From positions 124,001 to 188,000 of the forward strand of contig SAIW01000007.1 in assembly GCA_004028795.1 (NCBI GenBank): a stretch of DNA of 64,000 nt, given 5' to 3'. The translations under genes were made by a program, and so were the position numbers. The notes under the pieces were generated by a model that was given only the letters and a program-made list of their open reading frames with translations, was not told the origin of the DNA and did not search any database. Below are positions 43,701 through 52,192 of the stretch, piece after piece; the first letter of the stretch is position 1; each line of letters begins with the position of its first letter. The DNA comes from Chitinophagaceae bacterium (GTDB taxonomy: Bacteria > Bacteroidota > Bacteroidia > Chitinophagales > Chitinophagaceae).

Positions 43701-44689
43701 TACTTAGTATAATTTGTCCTACATACAACGAATAAAAATATATTGAAACAACATTAGAGAGTTTTCTTCGCCAGCAATATCATTCATTCGAATTAGAAAT
43801 TTTAATTTGCGATGGTATGAGTACAGATGGCACCAGAACCATTGTAAAACAGTTTGCAATAAAACATAAAAATGTTCGCTTAATTGATAATCTAAATCGT
43901 AAAACGCCTTTCGCTTTTAATATCGGAATGAAAGAAGCTAAAGGAGAATACATAGCCATATTGGGTGCTCATAGCGAATATGATGATAACTATTTACAGG
44001 CTTGTTATGATGATTTAATTGCACATAATGCAACAGGTGTTTCGGGCAGAGTAATTACCAAAGCAGCTTTCAATAATTTACAAGCAAGAATTTGTGAATG
44101 GGTTATGTTAAGCAGTTTTGGTGTATCAGGCAATTCATTCAGAATGATGAAAGAAGGCGATACACATTCGGTAAACTTCCCGGTTTTTAAAAAGCAGGCA
44201 TTAATAGATTTGAGTGGTTATAATGAAACAATGGATAGGAATCAGGACAATGATATGAACCAACGTTTAATTGATGCGGGACATAAATTATACTGCACCT
44301 GGAAAACAAAATGTTATTATCGTCCGCCAGCTAATTTAGATAAATTAATGAAGTATGCTTACAAAGGCGGCTTTTGGAATGCCAAAAGTTTTTATGTGCA
44401 TCGTCGCAGTATGCGGCTGCATCATTTTATTCCTTTCTTTTTTGTATTGGCATTAGTGGGGTTGCCTGTTTTAGGTTTGGCTGAATTTATTTTATTGCAT
44501 ACAACCTATTGCTGGCAAGGCTTTGGTATTGTAATCGTGATGCACTTATTAGCAGGATTATTAGCCACAGTTCAATCTTTGAAATATGATAATGACCCGC
44601 AGAAAATATTGTTACCATTTATTTTTTTCGGCTTTCATTTCAGCTACGGCTGGGGCACATTGAATGGTTTATTAAAACGGAAGAAATGA
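43697..44689 (+). pseudogene. GT2 glycosyltransferase interrupted by an in-frame TAA
   Basis: The ATG at 43697 overlaps the aminotransferase stop (ATGA) and opens a GT2 N-terminus, MILSIICPTYNE. Codon 13, at 43733-43735, is TAA. The frame then continues KYIETTLESFLRQQ and on through ICDGMSTDGT and GEYIAILGAHSEYDDNYL to RRSMRLHHF and three C-terminal helices, without another stop until 44689. Family members read NEEKYIE here, so GAA to TAA (one base) explains the break. The first ATG after it (43817, inside the DGMSTDGT segment) would give 290 residues lacking the first beta strand and nucleotide-binding residues, so it is unlikely to be active. With readthrough the protein would have 330 codons. 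Confidence 0.88.
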
Positions 44690-44770
44690 TTTTGTTACCA
44701 GCTACATCTTTTCATGGCATCGTTCCTGTAGCCTGTACTGAGCGAAGTCGAAGTATCGCACACTTGTACT
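44689..44770 (+). repeat. Dispersed intergenic repeat, copy C (most complete)
   Basis: Begins at the stop of the broken GT2 gene with TTTTGTTACCA, then the core from 44714 (CATGGCATCGTTCCTGTAGCC, CTGAGCGAAG, CGAAGTATCGCAC, ACTTGTACT). Nearly the same core as copy A; flank and ends as copy B. Precedes the second DegT-type aminotransferase gene. Confidence 0.62.
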
Positions 44771-44792
44771 TTTATAAATTTATTCAACTAAC

Positions 44793-46004
44793 ATGAAAAT
44801 ACCATTTTCACCACCATATATTAATGAAGCAGTAGAGCAGGAAGTTTTATCTGCATTGCGTAGCGGTTGGATTACAACAGGTCCTAAAACAAAAGCATTA
44901 GAAGAAGCAGTAGCGGCATACAGTAATGTAAGCAATGTACTGTGTGTTAATTCTGCCACCAGTGCCATGATGTTGGTACTGCATTGGTACGGTCTTACCC
45001 GCGGCGATGAAGTAATTGTGCCCGCCTATACTTATTGTGCAACAGCATTAGCAGCTATGCATATAGGTGCTAAAGTTGTAATGGTTGATGTTAATGAAGA
45101 CTTCAATATTAGTGTAGAAAAAATTGAAGCAGCTATAACAGAAAAAACAAAAGCCATTGTGCCAGTTGATTTTGCAGGCTGGCCTTGCGATTATAATGCT
45201 ATCAATGCTTTAGTAAATCAACCGCACATTAAAAGTAAATTCATAGCAAAAGGAGAGCAACAGCAAAAGCTCGGCAGAATTTTAGTAATGAGCGACGCTG
45301 CACATTCTTTCGGAGCAGTATATAATAATAAACCGACAGGTTGCTTAACTGATATTTCAGTTTTTTCTTTTCACGCAGTAAAAAATTTAACTACCGCCGA
45401 AGGCGGAGCCATCTGTATTAATTTACCTGAGCCTTTTGATAATGCAGCCGTATATAAAACCTTACGCTTGTGGAGTTTAAACGGACAAAACAAAGATGCA
45501 CTAACTAAAAGCCAGGCCGGCGGTTGGAAGTACGATATCGTTTATCCCGGTTTTAAAATGAATATGCCAGATGTTTGTGCAGCCATTGGTTTAGCTCAAA
45601 TAAGGGAATACAACAGCTTATTGGCAGAAAGAAAAAGAGTGTTTGATTTTTATGGCGAAGTATTTGAAAAACAAAGCTGGGCTTGGCTTCCACCATATAC
45701 AAAAGAGAATACTTCAAGCAGCTATCATTTATATCCCTTAAGAATTAAAAACATTTCAGAACAACAAAGAGATGCGATAATTGATACCATTGCTGCAACA
45801 GGTGTGGCTGTCAATGTTCACTTTATTCCGATGCCTATGCTCACTGTTTTTAAGAGTGCAGGTTATCATATTGAAGATTATCCCCAGGCATATAAAAATT
45901 ATTCCTGCGAAATTTCATTGCCCATTTATCCGCAACTAACCCTTGAACAATGCCAATATATTACCGATAATGTTATTGCAAGTGTTCTAAGTATTATTCA
46001 ATAA
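44793..46004 (+). CDS. DegT/DnrJ/EryC1/StrS aminotransferase (PglE/PseC-like)
   Basis: PLP-dependent aminotransferase of 403 residues. Motifs: IPFSPPYINEAVEQEVLSALRSGWITTGPKTKALE, NSATSAMMLVL (cofactor phosphate site), VPAYTYCATALAA, SDAAHSFGA with the PLP-binding Asp, and FSFHAVKNLTTAEGG with Schiff-base Lys197. Close in type to enzymes that aminate UDP-4-keto-6-deoxy-GlcNAc. The next genes, a PglC-like sugar transferase and a WbpM/PglF-like dehydratase, complete a path to an initiating 4-amino-6-deoxy sugar. This pathway link is inference from the set. Confidence 0.92.
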   Translation: MKIPFSPPYINEAVEQEVLSALRSGWITTGPKTKALEEAVAAYSNVSNVLCVNSATSAMMLVLHWYGLTRGDEVIVPAYTYCATALAAMHIGAKVVMVDVNEDFNISVEKIEAAITEKTKAIVPVDFAGWPCDYNAINALVNQPHIKSKFIAKGEQQQKLGRILVMSDAAHSFGAVYNNKPTGCLTDISVFSFHAVKNLTTAEGGAICINLPEPFDNAAVYKTLRLWSLNGQNKDALTKSQAGGWKYDIVYPGFKMNMPDVCAAIGLAQIREYNSLLAERKRVFDFYGEVFEKQSWAWLPPYTKENTSSSYHLYPLRIKNISEQQRDAIIDTIAATGVAVNVHFIPMPMLTVFKSAGYHIEDYPQAYKNYSCEISLPIYPQLTLEQCQYITDNVIASVLSIIQ

Positions 46005-46005
46005 T

Positions 46006-46593
46006 ATGTTACGTTTTTTTGACTTATTTTTTTCTGTGCTGGCTTTATTAGTACTGTCTCCTTTTTTTCTGCTTATCTGTTTATTAATAAAGCTCACATC
46101 AAAAGGCCCTATCGTTTTTAAACAAACAAGGGTTGGAAAAAACAATACAGATTTTCAGTTGTATAAATTCAGAACAATGTACATTAATGCCCATAATAAG
46201 GGGTTACTTACAGTAGGAGGAAGGGATAAAAGGATTACAACCGTGGGTTATTATTTACGTAAGTTTAAGTTAGATGAGTTACCTCAACTGATTAATGTTA
46301 TCAAAGGCGATATGAGTATTGTTGGTCCACGGCCTGAATTAAGACATTATGTAAACTATTATTCGGTTGAGCAAATGCGGGTGTTAAATGTTGTACCTGG
46401 TATAACAGATTATGCCTCTATTAAATACAGAAATGAAAATGAGTTATTGGCTAAAGCAAAACACCCTGAAGAATTTTATATCCGGCATATAATGCCTGAA
46501 AAAATAAGGCTGAATACTGTTTTTATCAATAACCCCTCTTTAAAAGCATATTTTACCATCATCTGGTACACCTTTATCGGTATCTTTAAATAG
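46006..46593 (+). CDS. Undecaprenyl-phosphate sugar phosphotransferase (PglC/WcaJ C-terminal type)
   Basis: Initiates glycan assembly by moving a sugar-phosphate to undecaprenyl phosphate. 195 residues, the minimal monotopic form: one re-entrant N-terminal membrane helix (about 5-28, FFSVLALLVLSPFFLLICLL), then GPIVFKQTRVGKNNTDFQLYKFRTMY, KFKLDELPQLINVIKGDMSIVGPRPEL and YASIKYRNE. The Asp-Glu pair in KLDELPQ is the catalytic dyad of this family. Starts one base after the aminotransferase gene. Confidence 0.94.
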   Translation: MLRFFDLFFSVLALLVLSPFFLLICLLIKLTSKGPIVFKQTRVGKNNTDFQLYKFRTMYINAHNKGLLTVGGRDKRITTVGYYLRKFKLDELPQLINVIKGDMSIVGPRPELRHYVNYYSVEQMRVLNVVPGITDYASIKYRNENELLAKAKHPEEFYIRHIMPEKIRLNTVFINNPSLKAYFTIIWYTFIGIFK

Positions 46594-46689
46594 CATTCAA
46601 CATTATAAAATTGCTAATCATAGTACAATAACTACAGTTTTAGTATTTTTACTACAAGTAATAACCAAAACAACAGATCCTAACTTCTC

Positions 46690-48588
46690 GTGAAAAAACT
46701 CAGAGCATGTCTAATTAAAAAAAGTATCGCACCAAAATGGGCTGTTTTTTCAGTCGATTTACTGATTTCTGTTTTTGCTATTTTATTTGCTTTTGCTTTA
46801 CGATTTAATTTCGATTTCAGTGGGTTAGCAATTACAGATATTTTAAGAAATGTTTTACTGGTTTTAATCATCAACTCTGCCTTGTTCCATCTTTTTTTAA
46901 CCTATCAGGGTATTATACGTTATTCAGGTTTTCAGGAAGCTTACAGAAGCATAGCAGCTATTTTTTATTCTTTCTTCATCCTGTTAATCATTAATAGTTT
47001 TCTACTGCTGCTTCGGCTTGAACAAATAACACCTATTACTGTTTTAGTAGTTTATTTTTTTATAGCTGCTTTTACTATATATGGCTATCGTTTATTAATA
47101 AAATTCATTTACAAGAAAACAGACGATACCAATAAAAAATTAACTCAGGTAATTATTTACGGAGCACAGGAAAATGGCTCTACACTAAAAAAAACAATTG
47201 AACAAGCTTCTAATAATGAATATAGTGTGGTAGCTTTCATTGATGATGATAAAAGCGTTATCGGTAAAACAATTGATGGTATTAAAGTATATCCCTTCAG
47301 TCAGGCAAAACATGTTTTTTTAGATTGGGATATTAAAACATTGTTCTTTGCGAAGATTGATTTTGAATTAGAAGAAAAAAATAAAGTAATTGATTTTTGT
47401 ATTCAAAACCATATTAAGGTTATGAATATTCCGCCTATGAAGGACTGGATTCATGGGCATTTGAATTTAAAACAACTGCGTGAAGTTAAGATTGAAGAGT
47501 TATTGGGCAGGCCACCAATTAACCTGCATAATCAGCATGTAATTGATCATTTAAGAGATAAACGTATTTTAATTACAGGAGCTGCAGGTTCTATCGGTAG
47601 TGAATTGGCAAGACAGTTGGCAGCAGTCTATCCTGCTTTATTAATTATCTGCGATCAAACAGAAAGCGGATTGTATCAGATTGAATATGAAATTCAGCAG
47701 CAATATAAATTAGGTAATGCATTAAGAGTTTATTTGGGCGATATTAAAGACGAAATAAGTATTGATAATTTATTTAATAAATACAAGCCCCAGGTCGTGT
47801 TTCATGCTGCTGCCTATAAGCATGTACCTATGATGGAAAACCATCCGTCTGAAGCAATAAGAAACAATGTTTTAGGCACTAAAGTGTTGGCTAATGCTGC
47901 GGAATTGTATGGCGTTGAGAAATTCTTGTTTGTATCAACAGATAAAGCAATCAATCCTACCAATGTAATGGGTGCCTCTAAACGTATTGCTGAAATTTAT
48001 TGTCAATCTTTTTATAACAGAGAAATATCCCCTGTTGTTAATAATCGTATTATTCAAATGGTCGGTAAGCCTAAACGTACCAAGTTCATTACAACAAGAT
48101 TTGGTAATGTATTAGGTTCTAATGGTTCTGTAATACCAAGGTTTAAAGAACAGATTGCCAATGGAGGGCCGGTAACGGTTACACACCCTGATATCATTCG
48201 TTATTTCATGACGATACCGGAAGCATGCTCATTAGTATTAGAAGCAATGACAATGGGTAATGGTGGTGAAATATTTTTATTTGATATGGGCGAACCCGTA
48301 AAGATTTTAGACCTCGCTAAAAAAATGATTCAGCTTACAGGGCTGATTCCTGGAAAAGATATTGAGTTGAAGTTTACTGGATTAAGACCCGGAGAAAAAT
48401 TATTTGAAGAATTATTGAACAAAGAAGAAGAAGTGATTCCAACACATAATAAAAAAATTCTTATTGCCAAAGTAATTGAATACGACTTTGATACAATTGA
48501 CAGTAACATCAATTTTTTAATTGATTTGGCTTTAAAGAATGAAGATGTAGGAGTGGTTAAACAAATGAAAAAAATTGTTCCTGAATAA
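46690..48588 (+). CDS. Membrane-bound UDP-sugar 4,6-dehydratase (WbpM/CapD/PglF-like)
   Basis: 632 residues from a GTG start. Four N-terminal membrane helices (about 17-135), a CoA-binding-like Rossmann domain (about 150-270), then the catalytic SDR domain starting RILITGAAGSIGSELARQL (296-303 is the cofactor loop). VFHAAAYKHVPMMENHP and FVSTDKAINPTNVMGASKR hold the catalytic region, and TTRFGNVLGSNGSV follows. This family converts UDP-GlcNAc to the 4-keto-6-deoxy sugar. Likely supplies the PglE-like aminotransferase and the initiating transferase encoded just before it. Confidence 0.94.
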   Translation: MKKLRACLIKKSIAPKWAVFSVDLLISVFAILFAFALRFNFDFSGLAITDILRNVLLVLIINSALFHLFLTYQGIIRYSGFQEAYRSIAAIFYSFFILLIINSFLLLLRLEQITPITVLVVYFFIAAFTIYGYRLLIKFIYKKTDDTNKKLTQVIIYGAQENGSTLKKTIEQASNNEYSVVAFIDDDKSVIGKTIDGIKVYPFSQAKHVFLDWDIKTLFFAKIDFELEEKNKVIDFCIQNHIKVMNIPPMKDWIHGHLNLKQLREVKIEELLGRPPINLHNQHVIDHLRDKRILITGAAGSIGSELARQLAAVYPALLIICDQTESGLYQIEYEIQQQYKLGNALRVYLGDIKDEISIDNLFNKYKPQVVFHAAAYKHVPMMENHPSEAIRNNVLGTKVLANAAELYGVEKFLFVSTDKAINPTNVMGASKRIAEIYCQSFYNREISPVVNNRIIQMVGKPKRTKFITTRFGNVLGSNGSVIPRFKEQIANGGPVTVTHPDIIRYFMTIPEACSLVLEAMTMGNGGEIFLFDMGEPVKILDLAKKMIQLTGLIPGKDIELKFTGLRPGEKLFEELLNKEEEVIPTHNKKILIAKVIEYDFDTIDSNINFLIDLALKNEDVGVVKQMKKIVPE

Positions 48589-48672
48589 ATCAGTAATAAC
48601 TCTATTTACGAATCTATTGATGAAGAAAGGCTCGCAGGTACTTTATACTCAGCCTTAAGCAGAAGTTAATTC

Positions 48673-49410
48673 ATGTTTTCTTTCCTTAAAAAAAATAAAG
48701 CAAAAACAGATTTTTCTTTTTTAGGTGCAGATATGCACAATCATTTGCTGTATGGTTTAGATGATGGTTTGCAATTACCGGAACAAACTATTGAGTTTGT
48801 AAAAAAAATGCAGTTGTTAGGGTATGTAAAACTAATCTGTACGCCGCATATTTTAAGTGGAGTACATCCTAATTCGCCTGCAACTATTCTACCAAGACTG
48901 CAAGATGTAAAAAAAATATTGACAGATAATAATATTGATATAAAAATAGAAGCTGCTGCTGAATATATGATTGATAATGAGTTTGCAGCTTTAGCAAAAA
49001 ATGGTGATGAAGTTTTAAGCTTTGGTAATAACTATGTTTTAATTGAAATGAGCTATGTGGCTGCATCGCCTTATCTTGAAGAATCAATATTCAACTTGAA
49101 ACTTAGGAATTTTCAACCCATATTGGCACATCCTGAAAGATATTCTTATCTGCATACCAATTTTAATAAATACATTGATATAAAAGATCGTGGTTGTTTG
49201 CTTCAACTGAATTTATTATCCCTAACTGATTATTATGGTAAAGATGTAAAGAAGATAGCAAAAAAATTATTGGAAGAAGACATGATAGATTTTGTTGGAA
49301 CAGATATGCATCATTACAATCATTTAAATGCAACTATAGACTTCTCTGCAAATACTAAAGTTTATCAACTCCTGCAAAGCAGAAACTTTCTTAATGCAAC
49401 TTTGGTTTAA
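48673..49410 (+). CDS. PHP-type tyrosine-protein phosphatase (YwqE/CpsB-like)
   Basis: Manganese-dependent phosphatase that removes phosphate from BY-kinases such as Wzc and so resets polysaccharide assembly. 245 residues. Metal-binding His/Asp clusters: GADMHNHLLYGLDDG near 19-33, CTPHI near 56-60, LAHPERY and GTDMHHYN. In this locus its natural substrate would be the Wzc tail at 19.8 kb, which is separated from its kinase core by a nonsense codon. Last gene of the plus-strand run; converges on the minus-strand glycosyltransferases with a 4-base overlap. Confidence 0.93.
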   Translation: MFSFLKKNKAKTDFSFLGADMHNHLLYGLDDGLQLPEQTIEFVKKMQLLGYVKLICTPHILSGVHPNSPATILPRLQDVKKILTDNNIDIKIEAAAEYMIDNEFAALAKNGDEVLSFGNNYVLIEMSYVAASPYLEESIFNLKLRNFQPILAHPERYSYLHTNFNKYIDIKDRGCLLQLNLLSLTDYYGKDVKKIAKKLLEEDMIDFVGTDMHHYNHLNATIDFSANTKVYQLLQSRNFLNATLV

Positions 49411-50546
49411 TTCTCCTTCCAAATAAGTTTAATAATCTGCCTTGCAGATTCTTCATTGTTGTAGTTACGTTTCAGAATTTCTTTTCTTTCTCTTATCTCA
49501 CTATCTGAAATAGTTTTTTCATTTAGCATTTTTACGGCTTCTACAATTTCTTCTGTAGTGTTTGCTATTGAGCAAATGTTATATAGTTGAGTTGCTTTAG
49601 CAGATTCTTTGTCAGTTATACAAAACTTACCGTTGAATAAAGCATTTAATAGTTTCAGCTTAACCCCTGTTGTATTTTGCGAAGGCAAGATGTTAATATG
49701 AGCATTTGCTATTAATTGCTGCATTTCATTATTGGAAGGGGATATTATAACTTTTATATTTTTATATGTTGAAGATAATTTTACTAATTTTTCAGGAGGG
49801 TTTTTACCTGCTATAATAAATTGAATGTTTAGTTTGCTGAAAACATTCAGTATTAATTCTTCAGCAATTTTTGTATTGGTTGAAACACTTAAATCGCCTT
49901 GGTATAAACAATACTTTTCTGTAGTAGTTAATTCCTTTTCATTATACCATTCTGTTGGAACAAAAACAGGTAGATAATCAACATTTAAAAAGCCTTTTCT
50001 TGTTAATTCAACTGCATCTTTTGGCGAGACACACATAAAGCAATCAGCTTTTTTTTGAATTGCTTTTTCATAATGCTTCAACTTTATCGCTTCGCTTTTA
50101 TAGTATATTTTTTCCCAAAAACTACGTGTATACTCTACTAACTCTGTATAATAGGTGGATTCTATATTATGTATCCGTACAGATTTAATTCTATTCGTAA
50201 AACGGTTATCGTTTAGCAAATAAGTACATTGAATACCTTCTATTAAAATGGGATAATCATCTTTCAATAAATTGTTCAGCAGCGTCTTATTTCTTCGTCC
50301 CGCAACAATAAACGGCAATGGCGAAAAAAAGTTTAGCAGGCTTTTACTTCTTTTATAATAATGAACAGATTCGCAAAATGCCTTTAATACTTTAGTTGGC
50401 TTAGCATTGTTATATAAAAAGCAGTGCAAATGAATTTTAATACCCCGATTGCTTAAAGCCTCAAGCTTATGAAACAAATCAAATACACCGCCATAATTAA
50501 CGGGGTAGGGCAATGTAAAGCAAACTATATGAAGATGTTTTTCCAA
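49407..50546 (-). CDS. Glycosyltransferase, GT4-like
   Basis: 379 residues, GT-B fold. N-terminal domain starts KHLHIVCFTLPYPVNYGGVFDLFHKLEAL. The middle SYRIHNIESTYY-like stretch (VRIHNIESTYYTEL) and CFMCVSPKDAVELTRKGF are typical of this group. The donor domain has YCLYQGDLSVSTNTKIAEELI, FIIAGKNPPEKLV and INILPSQNTTGVKLKLLNALFNGKFCITDKE. The classic E(x7)E motif is altered (GVKLKLLNAL), as in several Bacteroidota enzymes. Overlaps the start of its upstream partner's end by 22 bases. Probably belongs to the same polysaccharide locus although transcribed the other way. Confidence 0.82.
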   Translation of the reverse strand: MEKHLHIVCFTLPYPVNYGGVFDLFHKLEALSNRGIKIHLHCFLYNNAKPTKVLKAFCESVHYYKRSKSLLNFFSPLPFIVAGRRNKTLLNNLLKDDYPILIEGIQCTYLLNDNRFTNRIKSVRIHNIESTYYTELVEYTRSFWEKIYYKSEAIKLKHYEKAIQKKADCFMCVSPKDAVELTRKGFLNVDYLPVFVPTEWYNEKELTTTEKYCLYQGDLSVSTNTKIAEELILNVFSKLNIQFIIAGKNPPEKLVKLSSTYKNIKVIISPSNNEMQQLIANAHINILPSQNTTGVKLKLLNALFNGKFCITDKESAKATQLYNICSIANTTEEIVEAVKMLNEKTISDSEIRERKEILKRNYNNEESARQIIKLIWKEN

Positions 50547-51658
50547 AATGCTAATAATTTAGGTTCTTCTGTCAACCAATTTAATTCTTCTCTTGCCTTT
50601 ATGCAGTTGGTTTGTAATGTATTATAGAGTTCATCATTTGTTAACAGTTCATTCAAAGCATTGGCAATTGTATTAATTGAACTGTCAGTAATAAGATAAG
50701 CAATATTAAATGCTTCGTTTATTTTTTTATACTGAGGAAAGTTTACACACACTTGTGGCTTAGCCGCTATTATATAATCAAAAAACCTATTTGCTAACGA
50801 TTGATATTGATTTAGCCCTGTTGCTTCAAATAATGTTAAACCAATAGTAGCTTTTGCAGTAATATTTACTAAGTCATCAGGTGTAACCCAACCTTTCAAT
50901 TCAATTTTATCTTCAACATTACAGGTTTTAATTAATTGTTTTGTTTGGTCGAAAAAATTACCTTCGCCGCAAATAATCAATTTAGCTTCAACAAACTGCA
51001 TGGCAGGAATAAGTGTTTCAAAACACCTGCCTTCATTTACAGCACCTTGATATAATATAATTTTCTCTCTTTTATTATTTGAAGTTAGTTTACAGGGTAG
51101 CGGAAGGTTTCTGACTATCGCATAATTTACTTTGTATTGCTGCTGTAAATAATTTTTTATAAAATCATTTACAGTATAGCCATTTTTAAATTTAGGTATT
51201 GAGAATTTTGCAATCCCGCTCCAGATGCTGTGTATGAATGGTCTTGTTATAATTTCTTTTTGTTCTGTAAAGAGTTCATGTGCATCATAAACTCTTTTTT
51301 TGTTTTTTAAAGAAGATGCAAATAAAACGGGCAAAATAGTATCAAGGTCAATAGCACAGAAACAATCGGCTTTTATTTGTAGTAGTGCAAAAAATAACTT
51401 CAGATTATATTCAGCATAAAACAAAATGCCTTTTTGAAAAATGCAGCCTAATCTTTTTTGATTGAATGAATTTTCAGAAATAGTTTTTGAATCTGTTTTT
51501 TTTCGCCCAATGAGTAGCACTTCATAACCTGCTGCAGCTAACGAATTACAAATTCTGTGCATTCGCCGGTCATAAGTTAAATCGTTAGTAACGGTAAAAA
51601 CAATGCTTTTCAAGTATTTAATTGCTTTAAGCAAATATATCGGCATAAAATTCTTCAT
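50525..51658 (-). CDS. Glycosyltransferase, GT4-like
   Basis: 377 residues, GT-B. N-terminal domain: SIVFTVTNDLTYDRRMHRICNSLAAAGYEVLLIGR, then DCFCAIDLDTILPVLFAS and RVYDAHELFTEQ. Donor domain: KIILYQGAVNEGRCFETLIPAMQFV, IELKGWVTPDDLVNITAKATIGLTLFEATGLNQYQSL (the donor-binding stretch) and ANRFFDYIIAAKPQVCV. Such proteins are frequent at the edges of Bacteroidota polysaccharide loci. First gene of the two-gene minus-strand unit; divergent from rpsO with 92 bases between them. Confidence 0.86.
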   Translation of the reverse strand: MKNFMPIYLLKAIKYLKSIVFTVTNDLTYDRRMHRICNSLAAAGYEVLLIGRKKTDSKTISENSFNQKRLGCIFQKGILFYAEYNLKLFFALLQIKADCFCAIDLDTILPVLFASSLKNKKRVYDAHELFTEQKEIITRPFIHSIWSGIAKFSIPKFKNGYTVNDFIKNYLQQQYKVNYAIVRNLPLPCKLTSNNKREKIILYQGAVNEGRCFETLIPAMQFVEAKLIICGEGNFFDQTKQLIKTCNVEDKIELKGWVTPDDLVNITAKATIGLTLFEATGLNQYQSLANRFFDYIIAAKPQVCVNFPQYKKINEAFNIAYLITDSSINTIANALNELLTNDELYNTLQTNCIKAREELNWLTEEPKLLAFWKNIFI

Positions 51659-51750
51659 GGCATTTTCCTAAAAATTCAGAGAAAACTCCTAATTTCGCCG
51701 CCACAATTAAAGAAGACAAAATATTTAGACGCTCTTAAAAAGAAACTGAG

Positions 51751-52020
51751 ATGCCAATTACAAAAGAAAAAAAAGCAACAATTTTTGCTGAATTTGGTGG
51801 TAAAGCTGCCAATACCGGTTCTATTGAAGGACAAATAGCTTTGCTTACAGAACGCATTGCACACATTAGCGGCCATTTACAACAAAACAAAAAAGATTTT
51901 TCAACTCACCGCGGTTTAATGCAATTAGTGGGTCAGCGTAAACGCTTATTAAACTATCTGCAAAAAACTAATCTTAGCGGCTACCGTGCTTTAATTGAAA
52001 AATTAGGGCTAAGAAAATAA
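51751..52020 (+). CDS. rpsO: 30S ribosomal protein S15
   Basis: Primary 16S rRNA-binding protein of the small subunit platform, 89 residues as usual. Family signature [33 protein letters not shown] spans about 44-76, and the protein ends LRK. As in many bacteria it lies directly before pnp, the gene for polynucleotide phosphorylase. Marks the end of the polysaccharide locus. Confidence 0.97.
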   Translation: MPITKEKKATIFAEFGGKAANTGSIEGQIALLTERIAHISGHLQQNKKDFSTHRGLMQLVGQRKRLLNYLQKTNLSGYRALIEKLGLRK

Positions 52021-52029
52021 AATCGCCAT

Positions 52030-52119
52030 CCGCCATTGGCGGAGTTACAGGTATTTTGTTTTCGGTTGATAAATTTCAACTTATACATTATTCCCAACTT
52101 CTCCGCAGATGTTGGGAAT
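52030..52119 (+). terminator. Two hairpins between rpsO and pnp, the second a terminator
   Basis: A small stem CCGCC-ATT-GGCGG (52030-52042) without a T run is followed by a nine-base stem ATTCCCAAC/GTTGGGAAT (52090-52098 with 52111-52119) trailed by GTTTTATTT. The second should end rpsO transcripts, at least in part. The first could be a processing site in a read-through rpsO-pnp RNA, by analogy with enterobacteria (inference). Confidence 0.6.
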
Positions 52120-52192
52120 GTTTTATTTATGCCCGTTCATGTAAGGCATGTCAAATGCCATTTTAATTAACCTTCAAAATCTATTTGAACCA

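Noticed and set aside
19433-43735. Reassignment of TAA as a sense codon in this organism
   Set aside because: Many intact genes in the window end properly at TAA with the next gene starting at or just after it (for example the 5924, 31747 and 41990 junctions), so TAA works as a stop.
28886-44770. CRISPR or insertion-sequence interpretation of the dispersed repeats
   Set aside because: Copies are 2-14 kb apart, imperfect, without regular spacers, transposase or target-site duplications.
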